From assembly GCF_947500995.1 (NCBI RefSeq), contig NZ_CANMUA010000002.1:248001-312000 (forward strand): a stretch of 64,000 bases of DNA, in the 5' to 3' direction. Position 1 is the stretch's first letter. The number at the start of each line of letters is the position of its first letter. A program made the position numbers and the translations under genes. The stretch comes from an uncultured Serinicoccus sp. (lineage in GTDB: Bacteria > Actinomycetota > Actinomycetes > Actinomycetales > Dermatophilaceae). Positions 25,756 through 33,908 of this stretch are shown here, in pieces. The notes under the pieces are model-generated. The model was not told the origin of the DNA and ran no database searches. It saw nothing but the letters and a program-made list of their open reading frames with translations.

Positions 25756-27741
25756 CTAGATTTGAAGAACGTGTCTTTTCGCCGCTGAGAACTCTTCGTC
25801 GGTGAGCATCCCGGACGACCGCAGGGCTGCGAGTCTCTCGAGTTGTACGACTAGGGGGTCCGGCTGTTCGTGCCCCGCGGAAGCCGGTTTCATAGTGGGC
25901 GTGCTTGACGGCCCGGGCGCACCACCCGACACTACCGACTCGAGAGGACTCGGGCGTCCATCGCCGCTTGATGCCTCTGCGTGTCCGGGCCTTCGCGAGT
26001 CCGCACTGCCGCGAGTGCCTTCCTGTTCAGCTTCGTCGTGTGCGAGAACTGAACGCACCGTCCCTTCGTCCATTGTCCGTGCCCGAGCCAAGGAGGCCGA
26101 GGCCGCCGAGAGGGTTGCTTCTACAGGGGCAACGACGGGGACGGCCACGTGTCCCGGGACCGGCAGATGCGAGATCGGCGCGAGCGCGCCGTCCTCCCGC
26201 ACGGAGTCGGCATGCTTAACCAGGAGGTCGAGACATCCCTCCTCGCCCGAGTGGGCGGATACATCCTCCACCGTTCCGGCGGCGTAGACGAGCACGAACC
26301 GAGCGGGCCGTCCGTCTCTCTTGCGACGGAGGACGCGTCCCATGCGCTGAATCATCTGTCGACGTGACTGCGAACCGCCCAGCACCACTCCCAGGTCAAC
26401 GTCCGGGACGTCGATTCCCTCATCGAGAATGGTCGGCGCGACAACGGCTCGCAACATGCCTGCGCGCAGGTCTGCGAGTCGATCCCTACGTTCGGCTCCG
26501 GAGAGGTCGCTGTGCACCGCGGCCGCGGGCACACCTTCACGGACAAGGATCTGGGCGATTTCCTCGGCAGCGCTCACCCGGCGAGTGAACAGCAGTGCGC
26601 CCCGCGAGGATTTGATGAGCGGAGCGACGCGTCGAGCCGCCTCCATCTTGGACCGGGCGTTCGACATCACGCTCAGTCGTTGGGAAAAGGCAGAGAGATA
26701 ACGGCGCGCCAAGTCACGTAACTCGTAGTCGGGCTCGTCGTCTGCAGCTGCGATCTGCACTGCAGCCAGGAACTCACCGAACGGATTCTCGGGGAGACCC
26801 CGACCCAGCAGGTCCGCCCGACTCTCCACCACAGCTTCATGTGCCTCGTCGTACCGGGCTCTCTCTGTGACCGACAGCTGTACGGGCACAAGATCTAGGG
26901 AGTACCTCGCGATGACGTCGTCCGCCATAGCTCGCCCGAAGCCGATCCGGTAGACACATTCACCTCCGAAGTAGTCCCGAAGAATTTCTATCCCGTCGTC
27001 GGCGCGCTCAAAGGTGGCGGTCAGCCCAAGCCGCCGGCGATACGAGGGATGAAGCACTTTGCTCCACTGCTCGGCACCGTATCGGTGACACTCATCTGCG
27101 ACGAGAAGCACTTTGCCATCATCACGCGACGGCGGCGACAGATACAGCGACTGGACCGTGGCGATAAGGACGTCGCACCGGTCAAGGGGTGTCCGAGGTG
27201 TTTCGGCGGAGGTGGCTACGCGCTGTACCCCGTGCCTGCGCAGGGCATCTCGCCATTGCCCGACCAGTTCGATCGTGGGCACCACGACGATGCACGAGTA
27301 GTCATGCCGGATGCCTTCGCGAATGGCTTCGATGCCCACGCGGGACTTACCGGTCCCGGTCACCGCTTCCACTACACCGTGTCGACCGTGCTCGGCCCAG
27401 GCGTCTAGGGCCTCGACTTGCCACGCGCGCATTTGGGGCAAGGATCCAGGGCTCAGGTCCAACCAATCACTCGGCGGTCTGCCAGCCTCGAGCAGCCACT
27501 CCTCGCCGTCATCGTTGAGGTGATACTGGCCATCGCCGTTGGCCCGGACCAGAGGCAGGAGCGACGCCACTGCGAGATTATGTTCCTGCGGGCAAGAGCT
27601 CTCCTCGACAAGGCGATGCATGGCACCACCCACGACAGGCCCTTCGTCATCAACGAAGGTCAAGACCTGCGCCATCCGAGCTCGGCAGGTGACAGGTGGC
27701 ACAGCATTCCTCATGATTCCCCAAACGACTTCATCAGCCAC
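25756..27741 (-). CDS. XPB-like DEAD/DEAH helicase with C-terminal SHOCT domain
   Basis: A 661-residue superfamily II helicase. Walker A is VTGTGKSR (127-134, Lys132), the Walker B box is DECH (216-219), motif III is GLTATFER, and the C-terminal half has APTILDEGIDVPDVD and QRMGRVLRRK. The layout resembles XPB/Ssl2-type and type III restriction-like helicases. After a Ser/Pro/Gly-rich linker (~540-625), the last ~33 residues (DPLVVQLERLAALRSSGMLT then DEEF) form a SHOCT domain, a short module associated with oligomerisation. The start is taken as GTG 27741; Met10 and Met23 are alternatives. Base composition is lower in G+C than in the right half of the window. No partner gene is coupled to it, so it may be a stand-alone defence helicase. 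Confidence 0.82.
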   Translation of the reverse strand: MADEVVWGIMRNAVPPVTCRARMAQVLTFVDDEGPVVGGAMHRLVEESSCPQEHNLAVASLLPLVRANGDGQYHLNDDGEEWLLEAGRPPSDWLDLSPGSLPQMRAWQVEALDAWAEHGRHGVVEAVTGTGKSRVGIEAIREGIRHDYSCIVVVPTIELVGQWRDALRRHGVQRVATSAETPRTPLDRCDVLIATVQSLYLSPPSRDDGKVLLVADECHRYGAEQWSKVLHPSYRRRLGLTATFERADDGIEILRDYFGGECVYRIGFGRAMADDVIARYSLDLVPVQLSVTERARYDEAHEAVVESRADLLGRGLPENPFGEFLAAVQIAAADDEPDYELRDLARRYLSAFSQRLSVMSNARSKMEAARRVAPLIKSSRGALLFTRRVSAAEEIAQILVREGVPAAAVHSDLSGAERRDRLADLRAGMLRAVVAPTILDEGIDVPDVDLGVVLGGSQSRRQMIQRMGRVLRRKRDGRPARFVLVYAAGTVEDVSAHSGEEGCLDLLVKHADSVREDGALAPISHLPVPGHVAVPVVAPVEATLSAASASLARARTMDEGTVRSVLAHDEAEQEGTRGSADSRRPGHAEASSGDGRPSPLESVVSGGAPGPSSTPTMKPASAGHEQPDPLVVQLERLAALRSSGMLTDEEFSAAKRHVLQI

Positions 27742-28296
27742 ATCATGGACTACGCCCCGATGAACGGAGCACGCACCTGCCAGGTATCGCTTGAACAGTT
27801 CACCGCGGGGTGGCTGAGCCGGCGACTGCCGTCAACTCGAACGGCGGTAAGCGACGCCCCGCGAGACGGTCGCCGCGCACCTGCCGCCGGGGGCTACTGG
27901 GCCGAACCACGATCTGCTGGCTTGCGCCAGCTGGCGCTTCCGTGCACACGGTCATCGGCGAGTTTGTCGTCCCTGTCGGCAAGTACACAACGCTGGTGTC
28001 GGTCCAGCAGAACGCCCGCGCGTGTCTGCAGACCGCCCCCTTGCGAATACCGACCGCCGCAGCGAGCAAATGACGATGCGCTGTCCGCGCCGCGGCGGGA
28101 CGAGCGAGTGGAAACAGGTACACCTAGGCAGCTGACCAACCGTCACGGCGGCCACTGTCAGCGACAAACCCTGCTAATGTCCCGCTTTCTGGGCCGTGCC
28201 GCCACGAGCCGCGACAATGCGCAAATGCAGACTCGGCCCAGGCAAGAAGGGGTTAGGGCCGTGGGCACCCACCCTGAACGATGAAGGGGTGCGACC
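27742..28296 (+). other. 555-bp gap between divergent helicase genes
   Basis: This stretch lies between the starts of the XPB-SHOCT helicase (minus) and the HelD-like helicase (plus). Short open frames exist on both strands (for example 27810-28073 plus), but none has a convincing start, codon bias or recognisable motif. It is mixed in composition and may hold promoters for both genes or decayed coding DNA. No repeat or hairpin stands out. Confidence 0.5.
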
Positions 28297-30783
28297 ATGG
28301 CGGTTCCCGTCATCTGGCGCGGCACCACGCCGCACGGCGAGGACTGGGTGGTCGTGCGTCGCGACGACGGGTTCGCTCTCCGTCACGGCACCGACGAGAT
28401 CCACATCCCCGCCTCCGGGGCCGACCGCATCTCGGTGACCCGCCGATGGTGGCGGACGACCGTGACCGTGGCCGGGGTGCCGGAGCGAGCCCGTGTCCTC
28501 AACGGTCTGTCCGGCGAGGAGGGCCGGCGCCTCGAGCAGGCCGTGCAGGAGGCACTGTCTAGCTCTCTCACTGCCTGGACCGCGAGGCTCTCGACCACGA
28601 TCGAGGCAGCTGGGCGAGACCTCCAGTGGATCACCGAGGAGGAGGTCGCAGCGCTGCTCTCCACCCGCCCCGCCACAGCCGACCAAGAGCCAGCCGTCGC
28701 CGGCCACACGCGGGGAGCCGGACCGCTCTGGCTGACCGAGGAGGGCACCCGCAGCTGGCTGCGGACCGTCAACGACGAGATCGCGACTGCGATCGCCCAG
28801 CAGCAGCGCCAGTTCTTCGACACGGTCGAGAGCAGCCCGCTGACCGACGAGCAGGCGCGCGCGGTCGTGACCTACGACAACCGGGTCAACGTCATCGCCG
28901 CAGCCGGGTCCGGCAAGACGTCGGTCATGGTGGCCCGGGCCGCGTATGCCGTCTCCCGCGGCCTGGCGAGGCCCGAGGAGATCGTGCTCCTCGCCTTCAA
29001 CCGGGACGCCACCACCGAGCTGCAGACGCGCATACAACGCCGGTTCGCAGCAGCCGGCCTGCCCGCCGAGGGAGTCGAGGCCACGACCTTCCACGCCTTC
29101 GGGCTCAGGGTCATCGGCCAGGCCACCGGTCGCAAGCCGACGGTGGCGCCGTGGCTGACCGACAACGACGAGCTCGGCGTCCTGTCGGAGATCGTGGCGG
29201 AGCTGAAGGACAGCGATCCCCGGTTCCGGTATGCCTGGGACTGGTTCCGGCTGCTGCTCTTCACGCGTCCGGACGAGGACTTCACCGAGCCAGCGGCACC
29301 CGACGCCTGGGACCCGGCCCGACGCGCGACGGGCTACCGCGCGATGGACGGCACCACGGTCAAGAGCGAGGGAGAGCGCTGGGTCGCGAACTTCCTCTAC
29401 CTCCACGGCGTCAGCTACGAGTACGAACGCCCCTACCCGCACGACACCGCCGACGCCGAGCACCGGCAGTACCACCCCGACTTCTACTACCCCGACATCG
29501 ACGTCTGGCACGAGCACTGGGGCCTCGACGCGAACGGCAACCCCCGCCCCGGGTGGACCGACTACCTCGACGGGATGGAGTGGAAGCGCCAGCTGCATCA
29601 ACAGCACGGCACGACCCTGGTGGAGACCACGTGGGCCGAGGTCATGCAGGGTGACGGCCTGTCCCACCTCGAGAAGGAGCTGGTGGGGCACGGCATACGC
29701 CTCGACTGGGACCCCGACCGGCCGCCCGCGCGAGGCGTCAGGGTCGTCACCGACGCCGACATGCTCCGCCTTGTCCGCACCTTCATGCTGCACGTCAAGG
29801 CGAACTCGCTGGACCGGCAGGAGGTCGAACGACGCCTGGACGCCGGCCTCGTGCGCAACCGGGGACGCGCCGGCATCTTCCTGGACCTCTACTGGCCGAT
29901 CCACGACGCCTGGCAGGCCCGGCTCGCCGACGGCGGCTACGTGGACTTCGAGGACATGCTCATGCAGGCCGCCGACCACCTCGAGTCCGGCAGGTACGTC
30001 AGCCCCTACCGGCTGGTCATGGTCGACGAGCTGCAGGACGCCAGCCAGGCGCGGGCGCGCCTGACCCGGGCCCTCGTGTCCCAGCCCGGCCGCCACCTGA
30101 TCGCCGTCGGGGACGACTGGCAGTCCATCAACCGCTTCGCCGGCGCCGACCTGAGCGTGGTGACGGGATTCCACGACCAGTTCGGCCCCGGCCCCACGGT
30201 GCACCTGACCACGACCTTCCGGTGCCACCAGTCGATCACCGACACTGCGGCGAGCTTCGTCCGGAAGAGTCCCGCCCAGGTCCGCAAGACTGTCGTGTCG
30301 GTGCACGACCGGCCGATCGACCGGGCCGCGCACGAGGGGGTGCAGCTGCGCACGGTGGCGAGCGCCGCCGAGGTCCCCCGCGCGATCGGCGACTTCCTCA
30401 CCCAGCTGCGTGACGCCATACACGGGGGGATCATCAGCACGGACACGGTCAGCGTCGACGTCCTCGGGCGCTACCACCAGGACCGCGGCCTCATGCCGCA
30501 GGCGGCCCCGCAGGGCATCCGGCTGGCGTTCCGCACCATCCACTCCGCCAAGGGGCTCGAGGCCGACTACGTCGTCGTCCCCAACCTGTCGGCGGGGTCC
30601 TACGCCTTCCCGAGCCGGATCGCGGACGACCCGGTCCTGGCGCTCGCCATGGCCGGTGGTGACACCTACCCGCACGCGGAGGAGCGCCGGCTCTTCTACG
30701 TGGCGCTCACCCGGGCACGCCGCGGGGTGCTGCTCATCAGCCCCGAGCACAACCCCTCCCCCTTCGTGACCGAGCTCATCTAG
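28297..30783 (+). CDS. UvrD/HelD-like superfamily I helicase with inserted nuclease-like domain
   Basis: An 828-residue helicase starting at ATG 28297 (GAAGGGG ribosome-binding site). The N-terminal ~180 residues are family-specific. Walker A is AAAGSGKTSV (201-210, Lys207), motif Ia is TTFHAFG, motif II is VDELQD, motif III is GDDWQSINRFAGAD and motif VI is EERRLFYVALTRAR. Inserted at ~352-440 is a PD-(D/E)XK-like block: KSEGERW (Glu358, Glu360), HPDF (393-396) and WHEHWG (404-409, with Glu406), ending in EWKR. Such insertions are common in HelD-like helicases. Expected role: ATP-dependent unwinding of DNA, possibly with end cleavage. It is monocistronic and lies at the right edge of the helicase-rich island; it could equally be a housekeeping repair enzyme. 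Confidence 0.85.
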   Translation: MAVPVIWRGTTPHGEDWVVVRRDDGFALRHGTDEIHIPASGADRISVTRRWWRTTVTVAGVPERARVLNGLSGEEGRRLEQAVQEALSSSLTAWTARLSTTIEAAGRDLQWITEEEVAALLSTRPATADQEPAVAGHTRGAGPLWLTEEGTRSWLRTVNDEIATAIAQQQRQFFDTVESSPLTDEQARAVVTYDNRVNVIAAAGSGKTSVMVARAAYAVSRGLARPEEIVLLAFNRDATTELQTRIQRRFAAAGLPAEGVEATTFHAFGLRVIGQATGRKPTVAPWLTDNDELGVLSEIVAELKDSDPRFRYAWDWFRLLLFTRPDEDFTEPAAPDAWDPARRATGYRAMDGTTVKSEGERWVANFLYLHGVSYEYERPYPHDTADAEHRQYHPDFYYPDIDVWHEHWGLDANGNPRPGWTDYLDGMEWKRQLHQQHGTTLVETTWAEVMQGDGLSHLEKELVGHGIRLDWDPDRPPARGVRVVTDADMLRLVRTFMLHVKANSLDRQEVERRLDAGLVRNRGRAGIFLDLYWPIHDAWQARLADGGYVDFEDMLMQAADHLESGRYVSPYRLVMVDELQDASQARARLTRALVSQPGRHLIAVGDDWQSINRFAGADLSVVTGFHDQFGPGPTVHLTTTFRCHQSITDTAASFVRKSPAQVRKTVVSVHDRPIDRAAHEGVQLRTVASAAEVPRAIGDFLTQLRDAIHGGIISTDTVSVDVLGRYHQDRGLMPQAAPQGIRLAFRTIHSAKGLEADYVVVPNLSAGSYAFPSRIADDPVLALAMAGGDTYPHAEERRLFYVALTRARRGVLLISPEHNPSPFVTELI

Positions 30784-31007
30784 GACGACGGATGGAGCAT
30801 CGGTCGCAGGGGCAGACTCCCCCAGTGCTGCCCACCACATGCCACTTCGTGCCCAGGCGCGTCGCCAGCTCGCCATTGCGGAGACGACGGCCGGGTCAGC
30901 AAGAGAGAACCCCGTCAGGGACCTGCGGGCCTCACTCTCCCGGGTGTAGCCTGGGCGAACCCTGTGAACCGGCGTCACCGTGGGCGCCGCCTGGCGAGGA
31001 GCCCGTG

Positions 31008-32267
31008 ATGGCCGCTACTGCTGTCTACTACCCCCGCACCGACACCTCTCCTGCCCCGCCGCACTGGCGCCGGCCGCAGGCGGTGCTCCCTGTCACGCTG
31101 CTGGCGGGCCTCACCCTCACGGGCTGCGGCGGCTCGGCCGAGGCCGGCGGCTGTCCGCTCAGCGAGGACACCATGAGTGCCTATCTCACGACGTTGCACG
31201 TCGAGGAACAGGTGGTGACCATCACTCCCGAAGAGGAGCTGCCCGCGCTCTGCGTCTACACCGTCACCACCGCCGGGAGCCCACCAGAGGAGGGCGATTC
31301 CGCGCGGGTGACGATCGCCACGGGATGGGACGAATTCTCCACCCGGGAGGACCACGAGGCGACCCTGGCCGAGTACGCGCAGGACGACGACGACTACACC
31401 GAGGTGCGAGAGGTCGACGGTGTGCCGTACTTCGTCAACGTGGAGCGTGGCGCTCAGGTCGCGCTGGACGACGAGCGCTACTGGGTGACCTGGACGATCT
31501 ACGAGGACGGCGTCGTCTACCGACCCTCGCTCTCGCACGAGACCACCGGGCTGCGCGCCGCCTGGGTGGTAGACCTGCTCATCCACACCCGAGCCGGGGA
31601 GGAGCCGGACGGTTGGCGGGACGCGCAGGCTGCGGAGTCCGCCGAGCCCGCGCCGTCCGAGCCCGAGCAGGATGCCTTCACCGAGGAAACCGACGTGCAG
31701 GTGCAGCCCGACGACGCCGGCGCCGTGGAGCCGGGCCCGGAGGGCGGGGTCGTGGCCGCGCCGGAGACGTTGCAAGACGACAGCCTCCAGGGCGAGGGCA
31801 CCGGTCCGTTCCCGGACGACGGCTCCGTCTGGCTCGACGGCGACGGCACCGGCCCGTTCCCCGACGACGGCTCCGTCTGGCTCGGGGACGAGGAACCGGG
31901 CACCGACCCGAGCGACGGCTCCGCTGTTGCGGATCCGGGCGACGGCACCGACCACCCCCTGGTCGGCAGCGTGCTGCCTGCCGCCGACCCGGAGGACGCC
32001 GCTTTCCTGCTCTGGCAGGACTCCGGCTACCCGCCGTGCGAAGCGATGCTGCCCGGTGAGTCCTGCGTCGACGGGCCGGTGGAGCTCGGGGGCGAGGTGC
32101 TCGTCACGGCCTTGCAGGCACCGGTCGCGGATGCCCCGATCGACCCGGTGGACCCGGTCCGGGACACCGCGGTGCTGCTGCGGCCCGCCGCTGAGGGCTG
32201 GACGGTCGTCCGCTACTGGGAGACCGACCAGCCGCTGGCCGAGACGTTGCCCACCTGGGCCGGCTGA
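31008..32267 (+). CDS. Secreted lipoprotein with acidic Pro/Asp-rich tail
   Basis: A 419-residue protein, start ATG 31008 behind a GCGAGGAG ribosome-binding site; an open frame further upstream lacks signals. A basic N-region and hydrophobic segment end in the lipobox LTGC (Cys40), so it should be lipid-anchored outside the membrane. Residues 45-190 form a globular, acidic domain. The region ~200-310 is Glu/Asp/Pro-rich, low-complexity, with two copies of a 16-residue unit. The C-terminal ~90 residues (with CEAMLPGESC) look folded. I do not recognise the family. No neighbour shares an operon with it, and the function is unknown. Confidence 0.78.
   Translation: MAATAVYYPRTDTSPAPPHWRRPQAVLPVTLLAGLTLTGCGGSAEAGGCPLSEDTMSAYLTTLHVEEQVVTITPEEELPALCVYTVTTAGSPPEEGDSARVTIATGWDEFSTREDHEATLAEYAQDDDDYTEVREVDGVPYFVNVERGAQVALDDERYWVTWTIYEDGVVYRPSLSHETTGLRAAWVVDLLIHTRAGEEPDGWRDAQAAESAEPAPSEPEQDAFTEETDVQVQPDDAGAVEPGPEGGVVAAPETLQDDSLQGEGTGPFPDDGSVWLDGDGTGPFPDDGSVWLGDEEPGTDPSDGSAVADPGDGTDHPLVGSVLPAADPEDAAFLLWQDSGYPPCEAMLPGESCVDGPVELGGEVLVTALQAPVADAPIDPVDPVRDTAVLLRPAAEGWTVVRYWETDQPLAETLPTWAG
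31797..31892 (+). repeat. Two 48-bp in-frame tandem repeats in the lipoprotein gene
   Basis: Two consecutive 48-bp units (31797-31844 and 31845-31892) encode near-identical 16-residue peptides containing GTGPFPDDGSVWL. They differ mainly at third codon positions. They lie in the low-complexity linker of the lipoprotein. Confidence 0.85.
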
Positions 32268-32422
32268 GACCCTGCCGCGGAAGTGCATCTGGGCCGGCTG
32301 GACCGAGCAGCAGATCGTGGCCATCTTCTGGCGACTGACCTCCGCCTTCCTCTTGGCCTGAAGCATCTCCGCCGACCGATCCACGACCTGGAGCCCCGCC
32401 CGGTCACCGATAGGGCGCTGAC

Positions 32423-32940
32423 GTGCGCCGGATCCTTGATCTCTGGACGCTCTCAACGACGCGGGCGTCGACTACGTCAACGGCGGCGTCGCGGTGGTCC
32501 TGCGCGGTCATGCCCGTATGACGGTCCACCTGGACCTCGCGCTCGACCTCACGACCGACAACCTCACCGCCGCCCTCGACGTCCTCAAGGCGCAGGGGCT
32601 CGTGCCCAGGCTCCCGGTCGCACCCGAGCAGTTCGCCGACCCGGACACCCGACGCACCTGGGTGGAGGAGCGCAACCTGGTGGCCTTCACGCTGCACGAC
32701 CCCTCCGACGCGCTGCGCGAGGTGGATCTGCTGGCGGACACTCCCCTGCCCTTCGCCGCCCTCCGCACGTCCTCCGACATCGTCGACGTCGACGGCGTCC
32801 CCGTGCGCGTAGCGTCGGTCGAGCACCTTGTGACCATGAAACGCCATTCCGGGCGTGCGCAGGACCTGGCTGACATCGAAGCGTTGTCGCAGCTGACGAG
32901 TCCACCTAGGGTGGCGAGGGATGAGCGCGACCCAGGCTGA
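32423..32940 (+). pseudogene. Frameshifted nucleotidyltransferase-like gene
   Basis: The 148-residue frame that opens at GTG 32494 starts too late: in the same frame, upstream codons read DALNDAGVDYVNGGVAVVLRG-like sequence back to a stop at 32437. A start GTG 32423 reads MRRILDL in a different frame. Joining the two near 32443 (a +2 or -1 change) restores a usual minimal nucleotidyltransferase N-terminus with its GG motif. The residues after it (RMTVHLDLAL) have His where such proteins usually have the first Asp of DxD. The rest is ~110 residues typical of nucleotidyltransferase/AbiEii-like antitoxin-toxin proteins. It overlaps the next small gene. It is either a real pseudogene or a sequencing error; if translated from 32494 it lacks the GG motif. 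Confidence 0.6.
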
Positions 32941-33124
32941 GGATCTCTGGCGCGGCACCTCGGACGCGAGGTCCGCCATCCAGGCGCGTGCGACGACGAC
33001 CCCGGCGCAGCGGCTGGCCTGGCTCGAGGAGAGTCTCCTGCTCGCCCAGGCATCCGGGGCGCTGGCGCGAGACCGGGCCAGGCGGCAACGTCAGGCTGAC
33101 GAGTGGGCTCGTTCCGCTGACTGA
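32921..33124 (+). CDS. Small partner of the nucleotidyltransferase-like gene
   Basis: A 67-residue protein starting at ATG 32921, overlapping the 3' end of the nucleotidyltransferase-like frame by 20 bp. It is Arg/Ala-rich and helical-looking, with RLAWLEESLLLAQASGALAR in the middle, a pattern I associate with small proteins encoded next to such nucleotidyltransferases. No signal peptide or catalytic motif is visible. The overlap suggests a two-gene operon, perhaps an antitoxin/toxin-like pair, but the activity is unknown. Confidence 0.55.
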   Translation: MSATQAEDLWRGTSDARSAIQARATTTPAQRLAWLEESLLLAQASGALARDRARRQRQADEWARSAD

Positions 33125-33152
33125 GTCCCGCCTTGCACCTTGGAATGGGATG

Positions 33153-33182
33153 TTGACCAGGTCAGGTTGGTCGACCTATCAT
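33153..33182 (+). promoter_or_regulatory. Leaderless promoter of the PhdYeFM/PIN toxin-antitoxin operon
   Basis: TTGACC (33153-33158) and TATCAT (33177-33182) are separated by 18 bp. The antitoxin ATG (33189) begins 6 nt after the -10 box, so the transcript probably starts at or next to the start codon with no leader. Two inverted repeats overlap the promoter: TGACC-A-GGTCA (33154-33164) and GGTCGACC (33169-33176). They are good candidates for the operators bound by the autoregulating antitoxin-toxin complex. Confidence 0.65.
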
Positions 33183-33188
33183 GGGCGG

Positions 33189-33410
33189 ATGGAGGTCACG
33201 GTCCAGGAAGCGAAGACCCACCTCTCTCGGCTGCTCCGCAAGGTGGAGGCCGGTGAGACCGTCGTGATCCGTCGTGGCCGCACTCGCGTCGCCGTGCTCA
33301 GCCCCGCGCCGATGACGACGGAGCAGCGGAGGATCTGGGGCGACCTGCCCGGTGAGCTGACGCCGATGTTCGACGAGCCCCTGGACGACCTCGCGCCATA
33401 CACGCCATGA
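33189..33410 (+). CDS. PhdYeFM-family antitoxin
   Basis: A 73-residue antitoxin. The N-terminus, MEVTVQEAKTHLSRLLRKVE, is the classic Phd/YefM fold that dimerises and binds operator DNA, followed by GETVVIRRGRTRVAVLSP. The C-terminal ~30 acidic residues would wrap the toxin. The start is ATG 33189, 6 nt after a -10 box (leaderless). Its stop overlaps the toxin start by 4 bp (ATGA), giving translational coupling. It should neutralise the PIN toxin and repress the shared promoter. Confidence 0.9.
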   Translation: MEVTVQEAKTHLSRLLRKVEAGETVVIRRGRTRVAVLSPAPMTTEQRRIWGDLPGELTPMFDEPLDDLAPYTP

Positions 33411-33799
33411 GGCTGCTCCTCGACACCAACGTCGTCATCTGGCTCTTGCTCGGCGAACGGCGGTCCGTGCCCCAGGACGTCGCGGACACCCTGGCTTCAC
33501 CCTCGTCTTCGGTGATCGTGAGCGCCGCGTCCGTGTGGGAGATCGCCATCAAGCGCTCGCTGGGCAAGCTGCGCATCGACGGTGGCTGGTACCGCGCACT
33601 GATGGGCCTGGATCTCGCGCATCTTCCCGTCTCCGCCGAACACGCCCACGGTGTGCAAGACCTCCCCTGGCACCACCGGGACCCCTTCGACCGGATCCTC
33701 CTCGCCCAGTCCCTGGTCGAGGCCTGCACGCTCGTCACCGCCGACCGGACCCTGGACGCCTACGAGGCGCCCACCTGGTGGGGTGGCCCACTTCCCTGA
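33407..33799 (+). CDS. PIN-domain toxin (VapC-like ribonuclease)
   Basis: A 130-residue PIN-domain protein. Acidic residues expected to bind the metal ion are visible: Asp6 (LLLDTN), Glu45 (VWEIAIK), Asp95 (HRDPFDRILLAQ) and Asp113 (VTADRTLDAY). Length and order match VapC-type RNases that cut tRNA or other RNA when freed from the antitoxin. It is translationally coupled to the PhdYeFM antitoxin by a 4-bp overlap. The type II toxin-antitoxin call is firm; the RNA target cannot be read from the sequence. Confidence 0.9.
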   Translation: MRLLLDTNVVIWLLLGERRSVPQDVADTLASPSSSVIVSAASVWEIAIKRSLGKLRIDGGWYRALMGLDLAHLPVSAEHAHGVQDLPWHHRDPFDRILLAQSLVEACTLVTADRTLDAYEAPTWWGGPLP

Positions 33800-33908
33800 A
33801 AGGTCGGAACCGGCCTAAGGCTCCGGCCCGGGCTCGGCGGCCGCTACCAAGCCCCGCCCCGTATCCTCGTGCCCGGCGCCCCACCCGCACGCCATCGAGG
33901 AGTCAGAC

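Noticed and set aside
28174-30978. A 934-aa minus-strand open frame over the HelD-like helicase
   Set aside because: Antisense shadow of a gene with all helicase motifs; no signals of its own.
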